Below, in pieces: positions 24,003 to 34,659 of a stretch of 64,000 bases of DNA. The notes beneath the pieces were generated by a model. It saw only the letters and a program-made list of their open reading frames with translations. It was not told where the DNA came from and ran no database searches. A program made the translations under genes and the position numbers. Every line of letters starts with the position of its first letter. The first letter of the stretch is position 1. This DNA comes from Humulus lupulus (lineage: Eukaryota; Streptophyta; Magnoliopsida; Rosales; Cannabaceae), in assembly GCF_963169125.1 (NCBI RefSeq), contig NC_084802.1:114146903-114210902 (forward strand), written 5' to 3'.

Positions 24003-24503
24003 CTATCGTGATGCATAAGCTATCACCTTCTCATTCTGCATCAGCACGCAGCCTAAGCCCAACCTCGATGCATCACAATAAACAACAAACTTCCCTTCCC
24101 CCGAAGGCAAACTCAACACTGGCGCTGTAATAAGTCGTCGCTTCAATTCTTGAAAACTATCCTCACACTTGTCTGACCAAATAAACTTTAGATTCTTTCT
24201 TGTCAATTCTGTCATCGGTGCTGCTATCTTCGAGAAGCCCTCTACAAACCGCCTGTAGTAGCCTGCCAAACCAAGAAAACTCCGCACTTCTGAGGCGTTC
24301 CTTGGCCTCGGCCAATCTCTAACTGCCTCTATCTTTGATGGATCCACCTTAATCCCATCTGCACCTACAATGTGTCCAAGGAATGTCACTTCAGGTAACC
24401 AGAACTCGCACTTCTTAAACTTTGCATACAACTGATACTCCCTCAACCTCTGAAGAACCAAACGAAGATGAAACTCATGCTCTGCCTCTGAACTGGAATA
24501 CAC
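24003..24503 (-). pseudogene. E2 pol: RT thumb and RNase H N-part
   Basis: Holds [39 protein letters not shown] and RNase [16 protein letters not shown]. It is separated from the RT palm by a single-base deletion next to the catalytic box (near 24520-24530), and closed by TAG where E4 has CAG (SR-Q-LKEYEQ), a C-to-T change in CHG context. Confidence 0.9.
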
Positions 24504-24523
24504 CAGGATGTCATCGATGAAAA

Positions 24524-25729
24524 CTATAACAACTGATCTAGAAAATCTTTGAACACTCTGTTCATTAAGTCCATAAAGGCTGCTGGGGCATTGGTCAAAC
24601 CAAAAGACATGACCAAGAACTCATAATGCCCATACCGCGTCCGGAAGGCCATTTTAGGTATGTCCTCATCCTTGATCCTCAGCTGGTGATAACCAGATCG
24701 AAGATCAATCTTTGAAAACACCATCTTAGCCTGCAACTGATCGAACAGGTCATCAATCCTCGGTAGGGGATACTTATTCTTAATAGTTAACTTATTCAAT
24801 TCCCGATAGTCGATACACATTCTCAGAGTCCCATCCTTCTTCTTAACAAATAAAACTGGAGCACCCCATGGCGAATAGCTAGGTCTGATGAACCCTATAT
24901 CCAGAAGTTCCTGCAGTTGTATCTTTAACTCTTTCAGTTCCGCCGGTGCCATCCTGTCTGGTGCCCTTGACACTGGCTCTGTCCCTGGTGCCAACTCAAT
25001 AACAAACTCAATCTCCCTACGCGGCGGCAACCCAGGCAAATCCTCAGGGAACACATCTAAGAACTCACAAACTAGTCTGGTCTCCTCTGGTCCAACTGGT
25101 GAAACTTTGGTGGTATCCACCACACTAGCCAAAAAGCCTATACATCCAACCTGTAACAAATCTCTAGCTCTTAACGCAGATATTCTGGGTACGCGGGGTC
25201 CACGCCCCGCTCCCACAAAAACGAAGGGATCCTCGCCCTCTGGCTCAAAAGTCACCATTTTCTTTCTGCAATCAATAGTAGCTCCATATCTAACCAGCCA
25301 ATCCATACCTAGAATCATATCAAAATCCTCCATTCTCAACTCAATCAAGTCTACTGACAACTCTCTACCATCAACTAACACCGGCAGTGCCCTAATCCAC
25401 CTCCTAGACACTACCAGCTCTCCTGTAGGCAATATAGTCCCAAACCCTGAAGCACTATACTCACTAGGTCTACACAGTCTATCAATCACCCTATCAGATA
25501 CAAATGAATGCGTAGCACCAGAATCAATCAAAACAGTAAAGGGAGTGCCAGCACTAGAAAGCTGACCTGTCACTACCGAGGGACTAGCCTCGGCCCTGCC
25601 TGCGTCAAGGTGAACACTCGAGCTGGAGTCAAGCTGTCCACCTTTCCTGTCTCTTCCTTCTTCACTGTCGGGCAGTCTTTCCTGAGGTGTCCCACCACCC
25701 CGCATACATAGCAGGCCATAACCTGACAC
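24524..25729 (-). pseudogene. E2 protease and RT palm
   Basis: Protease [19 protein letters not shown] with the later ILGMDWL. The RT blocks [35 protein letters not shown] and [18 protein letters not shown] are intact up to DFLDQ, where the frame is lost just before the DD box. The first 50 or so codons (25729 to about 25592) are out-of-frame gag; the real frame enters at [12 protein letters not shown] single-base deletion in the Ala/Glu-rich linker separates it from gag. Confidence 0.9.
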
Positions 25730-26730
25730 TCACCCAAATGGCGTCTCCTGCACCTCGTGCACTCTGGGTAAGTCCTCCACGAATCACCGCCTCCCCGACG
25801 GCCACCCTGAGTACCCCGACCTCCCCTATCAAACCTAGGAGCGATAGGAGCATCAGGAACCTTTCTCTTCAAATCACTGGAGCCTCCGCCCCTACTAGAA
25901 CTAGAGTATGGAAGCACTGGCCTACGACCCTCTCTTCTTGCTGCACTATCCCTACATATCCTATTCTTCGCTTCCTCAGCGGTAAGAGCCCTCTCCACAG
26001 CCTGGGCATAAGTAGTCACTCCAGGAACTGTGGTAATCCTTACATCCCGGGCTATCATAACATTCAGCCCTCTAACAAACCTGTCTAACCTGGTCGCATC
26101 GGTAGGCACAAGATCTGGTGTGAACTTTGCAAGTCTGTCAAACTTCAAGGCATATTCTATAACGGTCATACTGCCCTGAACCAGCCCCACAAACTCATTC
26201 ACCTTCGCTGCCCTGATAGCAACGTTATAGTACTTCTGATTAAACAAATCCTTAAACTCTTCCCAAGTCAACGTGGCAACATTTCTAGTCTGTGATGCCA
26301 CCTCCCACCAGATTAGGGCATCCTCTCTCAACATATAAGTGGCACAGGCCACCCTATCATGTCCTTCTACTTTCATAAAATCAAGTATGGTAGTGATCAG
26401 AGTCATCCACTGCTCAGCTTTTAGTGGATCTGGTCCACCTTCAAAGATCGGGGGCTGCTGTTTCCTGAACCGCTCATACAACGGTTCCACTTTATTCCCA
26501 ACATCAACTGGCTGCACCACAGGTACCAATGCCAGTGGCACAGTAGGGGCAACACTCCCAGATGGAGCTTGCTGCAGAATTCTGATCAGTTCATCCTGGC
26601 TCTGAAGCCTAGCTTGCATTTCTGCCATTAACTGTTGCCAGTTCTCAGGGACTGGCGGAGGGGTTGGGCCCTGGTCATCCTCTATAGCCCCAGACCTGCC
26701 GGCTTGTCGTGTGGATTTCCTTGAACGCAT
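25573..26730 (-). pseudogene. E2 gag
   Basis: Starts MRSRKSTRQAG at 26730 and stays open for 385 codons. Coiled-coil-like QQLMAEMQARLQSQDELIRIL is at residues 32-52, and the gag core ([65 protein letters not shown]) at about 85-245. An Arg/Gly-rich basic part precedes the knuckle [14 protein letters not shown]. The last residues (AGPRLVPR) are read after a one-base frameshift. Gag itself is otherwise intact. Confidence 0.92.
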
Positions 26731-27102
26731 AACTATTCAAGTCAATCTGCAAACAACGACTTGGCAATTAGGCTATGATGACAGGGTAATAATCTCTCCA
26801 TAATCCACCACCGAAACTCCAATCATTCACAAACAAGCAAGTATAGCAATTTATCCAGATATTCATTCACATGCACAGCAATGCAAATAAACACGCCTCA
26901 ACAGCATCATGCAATAGTGAAGGGCCAGGCCCTATCAGAATCTCATGCTTCCTATTCATCAGATAGATATCAACATTCATATCTCACTCAAACCACTTAA
27001 GCATGTAATCATGCATAAACAATTACCAAACCCTGAGTTGAGCTTGTCTCCCGCGGCGAATGTACATACCCAGCCAGTCTTCAGGACCCATAAACCTAGG
27101 AC

Positions 27103-27114
27103 GCTCTGATACCA
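27103..27114 (-). promoter_or_regulatory. E2 primer-binding site (initiator-Met tRNA)
   Basis: Plus strand GCTCTGATACCA, three bases left of the LTR at 27118; its complement TGGTATCAGAGC is the standard plant initiator-Met primer site. Confidence 0.92.
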
Positions 27115-29055
27115 AGTTGTAACGCCCTGGATAGCCAGGACTGATACACTGTGTTTATTAAGTGTCAGACTTGCTAGTCAAGTCATTTAAATAAAATCGT
27201 GATACTAAAACTATAAAGGAGCTAGGGCTAAAAACGCTTTGGTCTCAAAAGTTACATTTTCATCGCTAAACATTGTTTATTTACACGGGATCCCAAAAAT
27301 ATCAGTTTAAAGGCCATTTACAAAAGTTACAAGGTTTAAATACATTAACCAGCCATACTAAGGCAAAACGAGCAGTTAGGTAATCCCTGTCCTGACTCAC
27401 TCCTCGACCATGGTGATCGAACAGCTGGCTATGCACATATCACCTCGGAGCTCTCCACCTCAGGCTTGGTCCAACTTGCCCTTGCCTTTACCTGCACCAC
27501 GTAGCACCCGTGAGCCAAGGCCCAGCAAGAAAAACAACAACAACAGAGCATGAACAACTAACAGACAAGTCAATTACTCATATTATATCACATAAACTCA
27601 GATATATCACCAGTCGGTATAATCAAGTATTTCACATACTAGGCATTTCAGTACATAACACACAATTCACAAACGATAACCAGGGCTAGCGCTCACAGGC
27701 TGCTCCCTCTATTATCCTGTTGTTTCTGGCTCCTAGTGGCCAATTTGCGCCCCGTGCGCTAAAATCATGTACGGTACTCTTAGACCGCTTTTACATGTCC
27801 CTTGGCGTAATACCAACATTGACATGATGTAACTCTCGGGAGCACTTCGTCCCATTACAATCATACATCCGGGTGCAGTTTTCTTACCTTTGAATTCACT
27901 GGTTTCTGATGCCACGAAGCCGCGAGCACGGTCCTTTACCCCGAGCCTCTCCAAAGTCCTAATCACAACACAAATAAAACATCCTTTGTCACTAATCAAT
28001 CCAAGGCTACCTCCTCGGAACCAAACCCACACTCTCAGAACCCCCAAAATCCTAAAACAATACACCGAAGACATCCCCCGAACTCACGGAGCAAAGGCCT
28101 AAAATTGCAAAAATTCATGTCCTGAAATTTGCCTTGAGCCGCGGCCCAACCCTGGTGCGCCGCGGTGCCCAGCAAGTCAGAGGCCCAATTTCGTCCAAAA
28201 GCAGCCTTGCGCCGCGGCGCGCTAGAACAGCGCCGCGGCGCCTCTTCGCGAGCCCAGAATTCTGGGTTTTCTTTCGCGTTTTTCCCGAACCCAACTCACT
28301 CCAAATCACCCCAAACTCCTTCCTAAGTCTCAAAACCAACTCTAAATCCCTAATAGACCTCACAGCAACCTAGAAACATCATGCTCAAGCTCATTCACAC
28401 AATTATTCCCAAAATTCACTCTTTAGTTCCATGCTTTAATAACCCAAACCAGAAAGTTAAAAACAACTTGAACCCAAACCCAAACCTTACTCTAAATTTC
28501 CTATCCATAACAGAAATAAGCTTCATAACTACACAAAATCCTTACCTTGAATGGTGAGTCCAACCTCTAGCTTCAGACCTCCTTCCCCTTTGATTAACCA
28601 ATTCTGAATTCATGCAAAACCAGCCACCAATTTGTTTCAATTCTCACTTATCAACCAAAAACCAGACTTGGAACTTAAATATTCCATAGCTAAAATCTTA
28701 CCTCTGAGAATTCTTGGTCTAAGCTTGCTTGACAACCTCAATCACCCCTTAATTCTCCTCCCAAGAGCTAAATTCAGCTTCCCTCTTCCATCTTAATTTT
28801 GCTCTTCTTCTAGGTCTCCAATATTCAGCATAAAACCCATCTCTCAAAGTGTTGTACGTATTGTATTTCCTTCAGCTCATTCCCATCTATTTACTGCCAA
28901 AAGACCAACTTATCCCTCTAATAATATCCCTTTCTAACTAGACCTCAAGGGCTTACTTGTCCTTTTACTAGCTTACAATTCTACCACCTCTCCAACAAAT
29001 CTTGTTACTCTCTATGGTTACTAACAGCCACACAAGTTACCAAATCACCAGTTAC

Positions 29056-30444
29056 TGTTGCGATAATTTTTCTATGCAAGTGAACACAGTCGGAAATTCG
29101 TAATAAAATGGTAAAACCAAGTATCGTCCTCAACGACTGATTTATCAATTACCAGTCAATTAATTTCTTGTTCTATTTGATGAATTGAAATTCTTGATTT
29201 TTGTAAAATACAGCAAAAGAAACAATAAAGTGCAGAAATAATAATCGAAAATTAAATAGAATAATAACTAATAGTAAAACTTTTAATTTAATCACTGAGA
29301 AACAATTAGGATATTCAATCTCATCAACTATCCTCCCTATTATTCCCTAATGCAAAGTGTGAATTCTTCTTATTTTTACCTAATTCAATTAACAAGTTGA
29401 TACAGCAGCCTATAATCATACTATGAATTATAAACTCAACCTAGGTGACAATTTCCTATATTTCTATGGTAAATTGAACCACAAAGGTAGCATTAATCTC
29501 AATCAACTTAATAACAGTTACACAATTAATTCAGATACTTTCGTTCTAAATTAAAATTATGTCCAATATAACCACAGCAGAATTAAATCTCACTTCTCAG
29601 ATTTTGACTTAATAACATATATATCTGACTAAAGATGGCCAATCAATAATCAATCTATAAGAACAGATCATATGGAATTGAAGAAGATTGAAGAAGAAAG
29701 AAATTAAAATTGCATTAGGTCATAACAGAGATTCAAGTGATTCAATTGAACATCCTAAACAGAAAATTAGTTCATAGTTATAGTACTAATCACAACAAAA
29801 ACTAAAGATAACATCAGGAAGAAAAACATGTAAAAATACTCTAAGCTTGAGCCTTCAAAACCAGAACTTCTCCCTTCGTCCGTACGTACGTTTTTCTTCT
29901 CCTTTTCGTCATTTAAAACCTAGGATTTCAGATTTTTAAAGAGGCGGGCCGCGGCTCTACATACACTATGCCGCGGCCCGTGTCATAATTCCTGGGCAGA
30001 AGATCCTCTCAATGCCGCGGCCCTCTGAAGCCATGCCGCGGCCCGCATCAACGATTTCTGGGCAGAGTGCCCATCTATGCCGCGGCTCTCCCTAGCCATG
30101 CCGCGGCCCGAGGATTTCCTTAAAAACATTGCTTCTGTTTCCCACCTAGCCGCGGCTCCACTTTGCTCATGCCGTGGCTCTTAAGGGATTTCTCAATTCT
30201 TCAAGTTTTCATCCCAAAATTTCACCAACACTTCCAAATTGTGTTGAGAACCATTCTTTATCAAAATATGATGGAAAACTCGGTTATTTCTTCCCTTTCT
30301 TTGGCATTTTCTTCCACATGCTCAATTCTTCCTGACATTCACAAAGACAAACAAACAAAGCATAAACCCGCGCTAAATGAAGGAAAAACGAAATAAAAGA
30401 CTACTAAAAACATCACCAAAACATGATAAAAACTAGACTCAACA
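29056..30444 (-). mobile_element. sC: solo LTR, possibly Tat/Athila-type, in the E2 LTR
   Basis: A 1389-bp unit TGTTGCGATA...GACTCAACA with perfect TSD GTTAC (29051-29055 and 30445-30449). No coding potential or second LTR. It differs from the Tekay LTRs. The minus-strand end (CGAATTTCCGAC...CGCAACA) resembles Tat/Athila LTR ends, so minus orientation is likely but inferred. It is the youngest event in this arm of the nest. Confidence 0.85.
29940..30180. repeat. GC island with repeated ATGCCGCGGCCC units in sC
   Basis: At least six copies of GCCGCGGC or a one-base variant, alternating with two CTGGGCAG motifs (29993 and 30058 areas), in an otherwise AT-rich LTR. Two rough repeat units of about 66-70 bp. 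Confidence 0.75.
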
Positions 30445-31155
30445 GTTACCATTATCTAGTTTTCTAAGACCGTCTCGGCACGTGCATCACATCGGTATCA
30501 CCGCGCCCACGTGGTACGATTCACCTATCATAATTATCACATAGCATAATTCACATAGTCATATAACATGCTTAAAATCATAATCATGCATCTTAATCAT
30601 AAAAATCACACATAATTCCCATCATGCCCTCCCGGCACACTAATCAAGGCCCTTAAGCCCTATTAGTGAATTTGGGTCGTTACACCTATGGGGCTCGGTT
30701 TGAGGGTATAGAATCCATGAAGGATGTTGGGACAAGCTAAGGACTATCATCTCCCAGCTAGAACCATCAAAGGTAGATCTTTGGTTGGCTTTGAGTTGTT
30801 TTTGGTTATTGATGTTAGATCTGGTTGTATAGGTTCTTTTGTTGGTTTATGAAGTTTAATTTTTACTTGAGGGTTATATTGGTTAATTTGGTTATTTACA
30901 TGCATACATGTGGCTAGGGTTTTGCTAGTTGTGTTTAGTTTTGCTAGAATGTGTAAAAATGCATGCTGCCAAGTTTTCGTGGTCTGACTTCCAACGGGTC
31001 CGATCGTACCCTACTACCTCTGTTTGTGGAACTAATCTGTATGTTTCCATAGTTCTAGATGAGTACTTCAGTTTAGGCTTTTGAAAATTGAGAAAATGTT
31101 TTTTCAAACAGAAGTTATGATCTTCTTGGCATCTTGATGTAAATCTGGAAAATTT

Positions 31156-31540
31156 TTGGGCAGCATGCTCTGCCCAGATTGTTTTGACTTTTGAACAGGT
31201 TTTACTAATAAAAAAAGCTATAAAATTTTGTAAGATGTTATTTTAAACATGTTTAAGGGTCACTGTAAAATTTTAAAGGAAAATATGTTAAGGTATAAGA
31301 GATGATTTTTCAAAGTTTTCCCTAGAATCTAGAAACAAATCTTCTGGGCAGCAAGCACTGCCCAGATGGCTTTAAACATTTGGTTGAGTTTTATTATTAA
31401 AAAAATTATGAAATTTTGTAGCAAGATTATATAGACATTTATATAGATTCCTGAAGCTAAATCGTGTAAGAGAAATAAATTTTCAAATTTAATATAAAAA
31501 CTGGGAAAAACTTCTGGGCAGCAGGCACTGCCAAGATTGC
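31156..31540. repeat. Three direct repeats each with a CTGGGCAG hairpin
   Basis: Inverted repeat TCTGGGCAG / CTGCCCAGA with 6-bp loop at 31343-31366 (perfect 9-bp stem). Related copies at about 31157-31178 and 31513-31536, the last with one stem mismatch. Spacing is about 187 and 170 bp, with similar sequence after each hairpin. Confidence 0.8.
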
Positions 31541-32424
31541 TTTAAAAATAAGATGTGTACAAGGACTCCTTTAAATTTGAGAGAAAAATCCTTAACGAAA
31601 AGTTGATATTTACCATTTTATAAGTTTCGGGTCCAATTGCCATTCTTTTCAAAAAAAAAAAAACAACATAATGAGAGATCTTAGATTATGGGTAAGAATT
31701 GGTAAGAATGGGATTTTTGGTTTTGTAGAACCTTTAAGAGAGCGATATGACATTGTTAAATATTATTTGAAATGGATCAATAAGCGATATTTTGGTAAAT
31801 AATAAAAACAGTAAATTTTCATAAGAAGACGACAAGTTGGTATTTTCCAAAGATATGACTTGAGTATAACTCCTTTTTCCTAAAACCAAAAATACGAGTT
31901 ATCCCATAAGTGAGTTCTTTATTTAAAGAATATTAAAATGCATGGCAGTGAGAGTGTTGCGGTGAGACTGATTTTCCTATGATACCGGTAAGACTAAAAC
32001 GAACTATGGCATTATACACTATGAAGTGTATAAGAGACTATAGTATAGAGTCCCTAAGAATTTATTTCATGTAGCTATTGTGGAACATTAACTATAAGAA
32101 TATGTCATAGTTTAATCTGATTCACTTTGTGGTTTCACTACAGTGTTATCTAAGTGTGAAGGCTCACTTTTGGATAGAAGGTTTCCATAAGCAAGCGGTA
32201 AGGAATCCAGGTAAGATAACTTATGATATGTTTGGCTACAACATGTTAATTAATAGTTTAGATAACTGAGTTAATAGTTAATAATATGTACTAGTCCTAG
32301 AAGGTTTACTCAAGATCGTGGTCCTAGAGAATTCTCATACTCATGACTAAGGTAAGCAGTTTAGCTAGCTGCCATGACTACTATGAACTCCGGCTAGCCA
32401 CCGGGGAACTATATGAGAAACTGG

Positions 32425-32848
32425 TTTGCCATCGATGCCTTTGTGGCTAAGTCGGTTGGTCATCACGATATGTAAGAAGTCTGATTCACCACCGATGGCT
32501 ATGTGGCTAAGTAGGTTGGCCATCTCGATATGTAAGAAGTCTTGTTCACCACTGATGTCTATGTGGCTAAGTCAGTTGGCCATCGCAATATATAAGAAGT
32601 CTAGTTCGCCACAGATGCCTATGTGGCTAAGTCAGTTGGCCATCGCGATATGTAAGATGTCTGGTTTGCCATCGATGCTTGTGTGGCTAAGTCGGTTGGC
32701 CATCGCGATATGTAAGAAATCTAGTTCACCACTGATGCCTGTGTGCTAAGTCAGTTGGCCATTGCGATATGTAAAAAGTCTAGTTTGCCACCAATGCCTA
32801 TGTGGCTAATGTCTGCTAGATATCGTGATATGTAAGAAGCCTGGCTTA
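32425..32848. repeat. 60-bp tandem array, about seven units, in the E6 LTR
   Basis: The unit (GGCTAAGTCGGTTGGCCATCG then CGATATGTAAGAAGTCT and a CACCACTGATGCC-like part) repeats with exact 60-bp period, apart from one single-base deletion at about 32745. Divergence between units is roughly 5-15% by eye. The period is a multiple of three and gives a spurious 107-codon ORF. Confidence 0.93.
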
Positions 32849-32999
32849 ACACCCGTGACACAAGAGTCCGATTAAACTCCATGACACATAAGTAACTTAA
32901 TTCAGGAATCAAATCTCTATGGCTAAGAAAGTATGTCAAATTCTTCTAGGAGTCTGGGTAACTTGTGTAACTAGTTTACACCCATTGACACAATGGTGA

Positions 33000-33165
33000 G
33001 ATATGCTAAGATATGTTGAGATATGATAAGATATGTTGAGATATATTAAGTTATGTTGAAGGTTCCTCCGGAACCCTAAGTAAGTATGTATGATATGATA
33101 CGAATGACTAAGTAAGTATGTATGTTATGATATGGCTGAGTAAGTAAGTATGTATGTCACTAGTT
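33000..33165. repeat. Simple repeats (GATATGYTAA-like, then GTAAGTATGTAT-like)
   Basis: About five 10-11-bp units between 33000 and 33060, followed by three AAGTAAGTATGTATG copies to 33160. Confidence 0.7.
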
Positions 33166-33730
33166 AAGATTGTATGTACGCTCTGGGATTTTTTGTGTGT
33201 AGGTGTACCTTCAGGTTATAAATTTTGGTCATGAGGCATGAACATAAGTTTGCCAAGACGTTCGCACATTCTTAAATTGTATGCTAGGGTTTGGTTTCAT
33301 CAAAATTATATTCTTTGTTGATTATTTGCCTAGTTACCGTTAATTATGTTCTTGCTCTGTTTATGTGGTTATGTTTGTTAAGTTATTCTTACTAAGCGTT
33401 TCACTTACATAGTTGTTTCGTGTTGTAGGTAAGCTCAAAGGAAAAATGGATCAATGAGTGCTAGAATTTATTTTCGAGGATGTACATATGGACCGACCTT
33501 TTGGGAATTTATGTTTTTGGGATTAGAACCCACATGATGACTAATAGTTTATTTTTGGCTCGCTGAATGTTTTAAAATTATAACACTCTAATTCACTTTT
33601 AAGTATGTGCATACTTCTGAACTATTGTATGTTTTAAAAAAAAAAATTATATGCATTTTCAGTTACCTTTTATAGAAAATGGTTATGTTTTATGCAAATT
33701 ATGTTAAAAGATTTTACGAGACGTTACAGT

Positions 33731-33742
33731 TGGTATCAGAGG
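33731..33742 (+). promoter_or_regulatory. E6 primer-binding site
   Basis: TGGTATCAGAGG two bases after the LTR end; 11 of 12 bases match the initiator-Met primer site. Confidence 0.88.
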
Positions 33743-33878
33743 ATCGAGCTAAACCAGTTTTGTAGAAAACCCACATGTACATTTGCAAAGATAGACCGAC
33801 ACTCACTGTAAGTACTATCTTTTCATATCTATTTCCTTTACTTTCTTTTTTTTACCTCAATCCTATAAATTGTAGGTT

Positions 33879-34330
33879 ATGGCTAATATACCTGAGATAG
33901 ATGACCTTGTGATAGAGAACCTACCTGCAATCCCTACACCTAGGATTGACTATTATAGGTTATTTCACTACGAGAATCCGTGACACTTCGAGTAAGACCA
34001 ACGACATTGGCGTTCTATTTCTTGATTGACGCAGTACATGATAGGGCCAACACAATCGAGCAACAAAGAGCGCGGTTTTCAAGTACTTGTTTGAGAGGTG
34101 TGGCCCAGGTGTGGTTCCGCCACCAACATAGGCAAATGGTTCGCATCACGTGGGATGACTTCTGTATGGAGCTCAAGCTATCATTTGGGCCATGGATTGA
34201 ATTATCTCCATTGTTGATGGCATATCTCGAGGCTTGACGGTTGAGCCTGAGGAGGATTTTGAGTAGCCAGATGAGCATTCCGGCATAGAGCTGGATATGC
34301 TGATGGATAGGGTAGATTAGGTTTTGCTGT
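33879..34330 (+). pseudogene. E6 leader ORF with gag-like sequence
   Basis: Begins MANIPEIDDLVIENLPAIP at 33879. After a stop or frameshift near 33979 it continues RARFSSTCLRGVAQVWFRHQ, then TWDDFCMELKLSFGP and an acidic tail to about 34330. The W...TW-x-x-F...L...FGP spacing is that of a Ty3/gypsy gag core, of a type different from the Tekay gag that starts at 34660. So this element seems to have carried a second, partial gag-like ORF between primer site and gag. It has no visible similarity to the pre-gag ORF of E1. Confidence 0.45.
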
Positions 34331-34659
34331 GAAAGTCTTGTTGATACTTTTGTAAAGAATTTGCAAACCTTCTAAATTGTAGAACATACGAATAGTGGTA
34401 GCAAGCGTATGTAGAAACCCCACGCGTAGTTAGGGTTTTGTTTTGTATTTATCATTCTGTTAACTAAGATTTTATGGCATGATCTATCATGATAATTTTG
34501 TATTGCTAGCTTATCGCCATGAGTGATATGACTACCTGTTTGAGTTGAATCGTTATGTTTTTTTTCTTTCCTTTTTCCTTGTGCGCGGGAAACTTGTATG
34601 CTCATTTAATGCTAGGTTAGTATTCTCCCCTACTATACATTGTTGTATAGAGACTCGTA

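Larger units (their letters stand above)
20008..30684 (-). mobile_element. E2: full-length Tekay chromovirus, nested in the E6 LTR
   Basis: Complete element with LTRs 20008-22160 and 27118-30684, perfect TSD CCTAT (20003-20007 and 30685-30689), primer site complementary to initiator-Met tRNA, polypurine tract, and gag-pol on the minus strand. The LTRs differ by few substitutions, so the insertion is fairly recent. The polyprotein is broken by two single-base frameshifts and one nonsense codon, so this copy could move only with help. Solo LTR sC sits in the right LTR. Confidence 0.96.
27118..30684 (-). repeat. E2 5' LTR, split by solo LTR sC
   Basis: Nearly identical to 20008-22160 once sC and one TSD copy (29056-30449) are removed. 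It is about 20 bp longer than the left LTR; the extra bases are an added unit in the GC island at about 28200-28250. Confidence 0.95.
30690..33728 (+). repeat. E6 5' LTR, second part
   Basis: Resumes after the E2 target duplication and ends GACGTTACA at 33728, two bases before a primer site. Contains three hairpin-bearing repeats (31156-31540), a 60-bp tandem array (32425-32848) and donor-like CAG|GTAAGA (32210/32211). It also has branch/acceptor-like CTTAC (33404-33408) with TTGTAG|G ending at 33428. No coding potential beyond repeat-driven ORFs. Confidence 0.8.

Noticed and set aside
24888..26605. Several plus-strand ORFs up to 225 codons
   Set aside because: Antisense shadows of E2 gag, protease and RT.
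32426..32749. 107-codon plus-strand ORF with a 20-residue repeat
   Set aside because: It is created by the 60-bp non-coding tandem array, whose period is a multiple of three; it lies inside an LTR and lacks any family similarity.
32425..32848. Possible CRISPR-like array
   Set aside because: Units are contiguous with drifted sequence throughout and no unique spacers; the context is a plant LTR.
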